A stretch of 17,259 bases of DNA from NCBI GenBank assembly GCA_035568375.1, contig DATMOG010000012.1:1-17259 (forward strand), given 5' to 3'. The translations under genes and the position numbers were made by a program. Below are positions 14,745 through 17,259 of the stretch, piece by piece. Origin of the DNA: JACDET01 sp035568375. Lineage in GTDB: Bacteria; Patescibacteriota; Microgenomatia; Levybacterales; UBA12049. The notes below the pieces were generated by a model that worked only from the letters and a program-made list of their open reading frames with translations, was not told the DNA's origin and did no database searches. The stretch's first letter is position 1, and every line of letters begins with the position of its first letter.

Positions 14745-15487
14745 TGTGTAGGTTGCGGATTTTTAATACCAAAATGTTTGAGTTCTGCTTTTTTTGTAAA
14801 GACAAGGCGAGTCGTCCCCTGCATAACAATTTCCCCTTTATCAATAACAGCAACTTCTTTCGCATAAGTCATTAGAAAATCAGTGTCATGCTCAACGACA
14901 ATAATAGTTTTTCCGTCGTTTTTGTTTAAATCGTTTAAGGTTTGATAGAGATTTATTGCTGCTTTGTAATCGAGCATAGCGACTGGTTCATCTAATACAA
15001 TGTATGGAGTATCCATTGCGAGCACGCAAGCAAGCGCTACTTTTTGTTTTTGGCCAAGTGAAAGTGCATGAGGATCTCTAGTTTCATAACCTGAAAGACC
15101 TACGATATTGAGTGCATTTTTAATTCGTTCGGAATGATTGGTAAGCTTCAGGTTTTTCAGTCCAAATGCAATTTCTTCAGCGACAGTAAGATTGAATAAC
15201 ATAAAATCCGGATTTTGGAAAAGCATACCAATTTTTCGAGCAAAATAAGAAACAGGTTTGGTTTTTGTATTAATATCGTCAATGAAGACATCTCCCTCTA
15301 AGTGTGCTTGTATTTCATGTGGAATTAGTCCATTGAGAAGTTGAAGCAATGTTGTTTTACCTGAACCATTACTGCCTGTTATACCTAGAAAAGTACCGTT
15401 TTTAATTTGTAAGTTTATATCTTTGAGTTGTTTGATGCTTCTTGTATAGCTAACTGAAACGTTTTTCAGTGAAATACCGGTTGTCAT
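14741..15487 (-). CDS. ecfA: ECF transporter ATP-binding subunit EcfA
   Basis: The 248-residue ATPase has Walker A GSNGSGKT (38-45), Q-loop Gln91, signature LSLGQ (142-146), Walker B YIVLDEP (162-168) with Glu167, D-loop MLDY (171-174) and H-loop His200. MLFQNPDFMLFNLTVAEEIAFG (88-109) is the typical EcfA/CbiO Q-loop segment. The third signature residue is Leu instead of Gly, and QKQK replaces the usual QKQR; both are tolerated changes in the family. Only one EcfA gene is present, so it would have to form a homodimer or pair with an ATPase encoded elsewhere. It lies 24 bp after ribU and overlaps ecfT. Confidence 0.93.
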   Translation of the reverse strand: MTTGISLKNVSVSYTRSIKQLKDINLQIKNGTFLGITGSNGSGKTTLLQLLNGLIPHEIQAHLEGDVFIDDINTKTKPVSYFARKIGMLFQNPDFMLFNLTVAEEIAFGLKNLKLTNHSERIKNALNIVGLSGYETRDPHALSLGQKQKVALACVLAMDTPYIVLDEPVAMLDYKAAINLYQTLNDLNKNDGKTIIVVEHDTDFLMTYAKEVAVIDKGEIVMQGTTRLVFTKKAELKHFGIKNPQPTQ

Positions 15488-15511
15488 ATGTGGTTATTTT
15501 TTTGTTTGTAA

Positions 15512-16093
15512 TTACTCTTGTGCTATATGAGTAGCGTAGCGATTTAATCGGAATTTGTAGATCAAAACCCAAGCAAATGCTACATCGATACTACTTTGTA
15601 CGATATTAAAAAGCGCAATGATATACCAGGGAATAGTTTGCATAGCTTGTAAAGGTGTCATTTTAGTCCAAATGGGAATCGCATAAAAATAGTTTATAGG
15701 AATAATAAGGAGGCAACGAATAATAATGGCAATAACAACCGGCAATAGCAAATGTAAAGGATTTTTGTAATAGGAGAGTGGTTTTTTTATCTTGAAAAGC
15801 CATAACCCAAGTACTAAGAAAGTAGGAAAACTGGCAATCCACTTCATGCCTGCTCCGAGCCATGTCTCAGGGGCAACGAGTGTGATAATGACAGCTCCAA
15901 TAAGTGAGACAATCAACGCCATTCGAAAGCCAAAAAGTAAAAAAGCGATAACCCACGTAACTGCAACAATATCAATCCACATTCCCCACTGAGGTGATAG
16001 ATAGCCAATATGAATTATTTGTACCAAAGCAGACAACGCTGCAAGTCCTGCTGCTATTGCGAGTTCACGAGTGTTCAGTGCATTGTTTTTCAT
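15512..16093 (-). CDS. ribU: Riboflavin ECF transporter substrate-binding subunit RibU
   Basis: The 193-residue protein has about six hydrophobic helices and is the S component of the importer. The segment INYFYAIPIW followed by FNIVQSSIDVAFAWVLIYKF resembles the conserved NYF..P.Y and FNI.K motifs near the C-terminus of RibU/FmnP proteins. The FMN riboswitch directly upstream strongly supports riboflavin as substrate. S components bind the vitamin and topple in the membrane when driven by EcfT and EcfA, whose genes follow in the same operon. I chose ATG 16093, which has AGGGG 7 bases upstream. An in-frame ATG at 16126 would add 11 residues (MILLPPKRGFF) encoded by the terminator hairpin itself and has no ribosome-binding site. 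The family match is weaker in the N-terminal half. Confidence 0.85.
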   Translation of the reverse strand: MKNNALNTRELAIAAGLAALSALVQIIHIGYLSPQWGMWIDIVAVTWVIAFLLFGFRMALIVSLIGAVIITLVAPETWLGAGMKWIASFPTFLVLGLWLFKIKKPLSYYKNPLHLLLPVVIAIIIRCLLIIPINYFYAIPIWTKMTPLQAMQTIPWYIIALFNIVQSSIDVAFAWVLIYKFRLNRYATHIAQE

Positions 16094-16115
16094 AAAAAAA
16101 CCCCTCTTCGGGGGT
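16094..16115 (-). terminator. Expression-platform terminator of the FMN riboswitch
   Basis: On the minus strand ACCCC pairs with GGGGT around a 6-base loop, and the run of seven U (16100-16094) abuts ATG 16093. The 3' arm (AGGGG) is also the only Shine-Dalgarno-like sequence for ribU, so the hairpin could block both transcription and translation. Confidence 0.8.
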
Positions 16116-16158
16116 AATAAAATCATACTATATAGATAAATAGTCTAGTTTGATTCCT

Positions 16159-16277
16159 ATTCTTTCTTTTATCCCGACTATACGGTCGCTGTCTGAGTTT
16201 CACAGACTCATGTTCTTTTTTTGAGAACTCGTGGAGTTTACCACCGATTTTGATTTACGCGAATACCCCGAAAGAAT
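16159..16277 (-). ncRNA. FMN riboswitch (RFN element)
   Basis: The 119-base aptamer on the minus strand has an 8 bp P1 stem (ATTCTTTC at 16277-16270 with GAAAGAAT at 16166-16159). It also carries the conserved RFN core: GGGG after P1, CGGTGGTAAA before P3, CCACGAG after it, a P5 hairpin GTCTG-TGAAACT-CAGAC, and GCGACCGTATAGTCGGGAT leading to P1. These correspond closely to the consensus blocks GGCGGTA, GCGAGC, TGAAA, GACAGTATAGTC and GGAT. P2 is short and AU-rich compared with the usual GGG/CCC. It controls ribU-ecfA-ecfT, and FMN binding should switch them off. Transcription starts at about 16278, one base before the aptamer. Confidence 0.93.
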
Positions 16278-16284
16278 ATAATGT

Positions 16285-16313
16285 AATATATCTGTTAATA
16301 TAGCTTATGTCAA
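16285..16313 (-). promoter_or_regulatory. Sigma-70 promoter of the riboflavin transport operon
   Basis: On the minus strand TTGACA (16313-16308) and TATATT (16290-16285) are 17 bp apart. The predicted start at 16278 lies immediately before the riboswitch P1 stem, so the transcript begins with the aptamer. Confidence 0.85.
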
Positions 16314-16370
16314 TAGTATTTTTAAAATGTTGTTACTGTGTTGACAATGCGGTTCATCATACGCTAAAGT

Positions 16371-16376
16371 TATAAT
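16371..16376 (+). promoter_or_regulatory. -10 box for the 49-residue ORF
   Basis: A perfect TATAAT lies 8 bases before ATG 16385, so the leader would be about 2 bases. A consensus TTGACA lies at 16341-16346, but the spacing to TATAAT is 24 bp; it fits better (18 bp) with a weaker TAAAGT at 16365-16370. Confidence 0.5.
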
Positions 16377-16384
16377 TAATACTT

Positions 16385-16534
16385 ATGAAAAATAATGCAA
16401 AAAATGTGAAGTGGACGAGAGGAAGAAGTAGAGTTGAAAGATCTACCAATACAACAAAGAATAACATGGCATTGAAACAAAGCGCATTACATTTACCTCT
16501 AAAGTTATTTAATTCACTTATAGGAAAAAAGTAA
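16385..16534 (+). CDS. Small basic protein of 49 residues, unknown function
   Basis: The ORF encodes 49 residues with many Lys and Arg and few acids. The N-terminal part is polar and basic (NNAKNVKWTRGRSRVERSTN) and the C-terminal part amphipathic (ALHLPLKLFNSLIGKK). A perfect TATAAT sits 8 bases upstream of the ATG and no Shine-Dalgarno is present, like other genes here that look leaderless. The high charge suggests binding to nucleic acid or to a negatively charged surface, but nothing proves this. No family is recognised. About 158 bp separate it from the next gene; apart from a palindrome GTAATATTAC (16547-16556) and the next promoter I see nothing in that gap. It could also be a chance ORF. 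Confidence 0.5.
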   Translation: MKNNAKNVKWTRGRSRVERSTNTTKNNMALKQSALHLPLKLFNSLIGKK

Positions 16535-16656
16535 TCCAGTCTTCAGGTAATATTACTCCTTATCAAATTTATATATTGCAAAAATTGAGTTCATTACGTA
16601 AGCGTTTATATAAATGAAAAAGTTCGATATTGCAGAATTTTAAAAAAGCGTACGAG

Positions 16657-16686
16657 TGGAAATAGGTAATTCGTGCATGCTATACT
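16657..16686 (+). promoter_or_regulatory. Extended -10 promoter, leaderless start of the deoxyribosyltransferase-like gene
   Basis: TGCTATACT (16678-16686) is an extended -10 element; a weak -35 (TGGAAA, 16657-16662) lies 18 bp upstream of the hexamer. Counting 7 bases from TATACT gives 16693, the A of the ATG. Confidence 0.6.
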
Positions 16687-16692
16687 CTAATT

Positions 16693-17115
16693 ATGAAACA
16701 TACTATTTTTCTTTGCGCGAGTATGCATTTTTATAGAGAACTCGTAGAGATTGAAAAAGAGTTAGAGGCAAAGGGTTTTATCGTACACATCCCTGTATCT
16801 GCTCAGTTGATGAAGGAACAAAACAATTTCGAAGTAACTCAATTTAAAAGTTTTCAAACAAATAAGCAAAAAACGCAATGTATTAGAACAAATTTTCAAA
16901 CAATTGCAAAATCTGATAGTATTTTAGTCGTTAATAATGAAAAGAATGGCATAAAAGGATATATTGGTCCAAATGTGCTCATGGAGATAGGATTAGCTTT
17001 TTATTGCAAGAAAAAAATTTATATATGGAATTCTCTTGAAGAAAATGCGGGATGTAAAGAGGAATTAAAAACTTTCGGTGTTGAGTTTATTAACAGAGAT
17101 GTAAACAAAGTGTAA
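16693..17115 (+). CDS. Nucleoside 2-deoxyribosyltransferase-like protein
   Basis: The 140-residue protein has a small alpha/beta fold. It opens with a strand and loop, IFLCASMHFYRE (5-16), followed by a helix and GFIVHIP (28-34). In the second half AKSDSILVVNNEKNGIKGYI (72-91) leads into GPNVLMEIGLAFYCKKKIYI (92-111). The pattern of a conserved start loop, D..LVVN.....GYIG.N.LMEIG.A and a strand KKIY matches nucleoside 2-deoxyribosyltransferase-like proteins found in many archaea and CPR bacteria. The catalytic glutamate of this family would be Glu98. True substrates of these short relatives are mostly untested; roles in nucleotide salvage or clean-up are plausible. The gene has an extended -10 promoter that would give a leaderless mRNA. 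Confidence 0.8.
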   Translation: MKHTIFLCASMHFYRELVEIEKELEAKGFIVHIPVSAQLMKEQNNFEVTQFKSFQTNKQKTQCIRTNFQTIAKSDSILVVNNEKNGIKGYIGPNVLMEIGLAFYCKKKIYIWNSLEENAGCKEELKTFGVEFINRDVNKV

Positions 17116-17121
17116 TAAAAT

Positions 17122-17259
17122 ATGAGAAGGATTGTTGTTACAGAATTTATATCATTTGATGGTGTTTTTGAGGCGCCAGGGCCTGATGGATCCGGTTTCA
17201 AGTATGAGGGATGGACGATGCCTTATGGCAATGAAGAATTTATGAAATTTAAGATGGAG
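17122..17259 (+). CDS. RibD C-terminal/DHFR-like family protein, 3' end outside window
   Basis: The frame from ATG 17122 is open to the window edge (46 codons visible). It begins RRIVVTEFISFDGVFEAPG and continues FKYEGWTMPYGNEEFMKFK, which is the start of the stand-alone DHFR-like family that shares the RibD C-terminal fold (YyaP/YwjB type: IV..F.SLDGV.eaP, then GGW..PY.ndE). These proteins bind NADPH-like cofactors and reduce unknown substrates. The fold is shared with a riboflavin biosynthesis enzyme, but this family does not make riboflavin, so its closeness to ribU is probably chance. It starts 6 bp after the previous stop, so an operon with the deoxyribosyltransferase-like gene is likely. 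Confidence 0.82.
   Translation, partial: MRRIVVTEFISFDGVFEAPGPDGSGFKYEGWTMPYGNEEFMKFKME

Noticed and set aside
16341..16376. Full TTGACA/TATAAT promoter on the + strand
   Set aside because: The two boxes are 24 bp apart, too far for one sigma-70 promoter. Only the -10 is kept as a feature.
16547..16556. Palindrome GTAATATTAC as an operator
   Set aside because: Only 10 bases, all but two A/T, in an AT-rich gap; expected by chance.
17122..17259. RibD-like protein as a riboflavin biosynthesis gene linked to ribU
   Set aside because: The visible N-terminus matches the stand-alone DHFR-like branch, not bifunctional RibD, and it lies outside the FMN-controlled operon.

Overview
The window is AT-rich and densely coded, and it comes from a bacterium. 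The evidence is an FMN riboswitch, promoters of the sigma-70 type (TTGACA, 17 bp, TATACT or TATATT), intrinsic terminators and some Shine-Dalgarno sites. TGA is used as an ordinary stop in several ATGA overlaps, so the code is standard. Several features point to a Patescibacteria (CPR) genome, possibly Microgenomates: MacA/MacB-type exporters with Ser-rich linkers, a DUF5666-like partner, a paired signal-peptide protein and Pro/Gln-rich single-pass protein, a riboflavin uptake module, and many starts with no ribosome-binding site. That assignment is inference from style and gene content, not from a marker gene.

Layout, left to right. 1-3664 (+): a MacA-like adaptor (start lies outside the window), a MacB-type ATPase, a MacB-type permease and a membrane-anchored DUF5666-like protein, closed by a strong terminator. 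3719-4771 (-): an acyltransferase-3 membrane protein with a recognisable promoter. 4963-6364 (+): a phosphoribosyltransferase and a CDF-like cation transporter. 6370-7898 (+): a broken YdeI/OmdA-family gene in two pieces; between them sits a complete promoter-ArsR-YCII-terminator cassette. 7903-12283 (+): a second exporter operon (adaptor, FtsX-type permease, ATPase), followed by a COG0701 (YraQ/ArsP-like) permease. 12280-14131 (-): an isoprenylcysteine-methyltransferase-like enzyme and a coupled pair of exported/membrane proteins. 14178-16277 (-): riboflavin ECF transporter genes ecfT, ecfA and ribU under an FMN riboswitch. 16385-17259 (+): a 49-residue basic ORF, a nucleoside deoxyribosyltransferase-like protein and the start of a RibD-C/DHFR-like protein.

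The genes form four working groups. Two tripartite-style ABC exporters handle unknown substrates at the cell envelope. A self-contained ECF transporter (S, A and T genes in one operon) imports riboflavin and is shut off by FMN. An ArsR regulator probably controls itself and a YCII-domain protein through a palindrome at its promoter. The remaining genes are single envelope or metabolic genes. The most notable observations are the split YdeI/OmdA pseudogene, the detailed FMN switch geometry, the repeated placement of -10 boxes so that transcription would start on the start codon, and a MacB-like ATPase lacking the D-loop aspartate. I found no CRISPR array, tRNA, rRNA or transposase gene.
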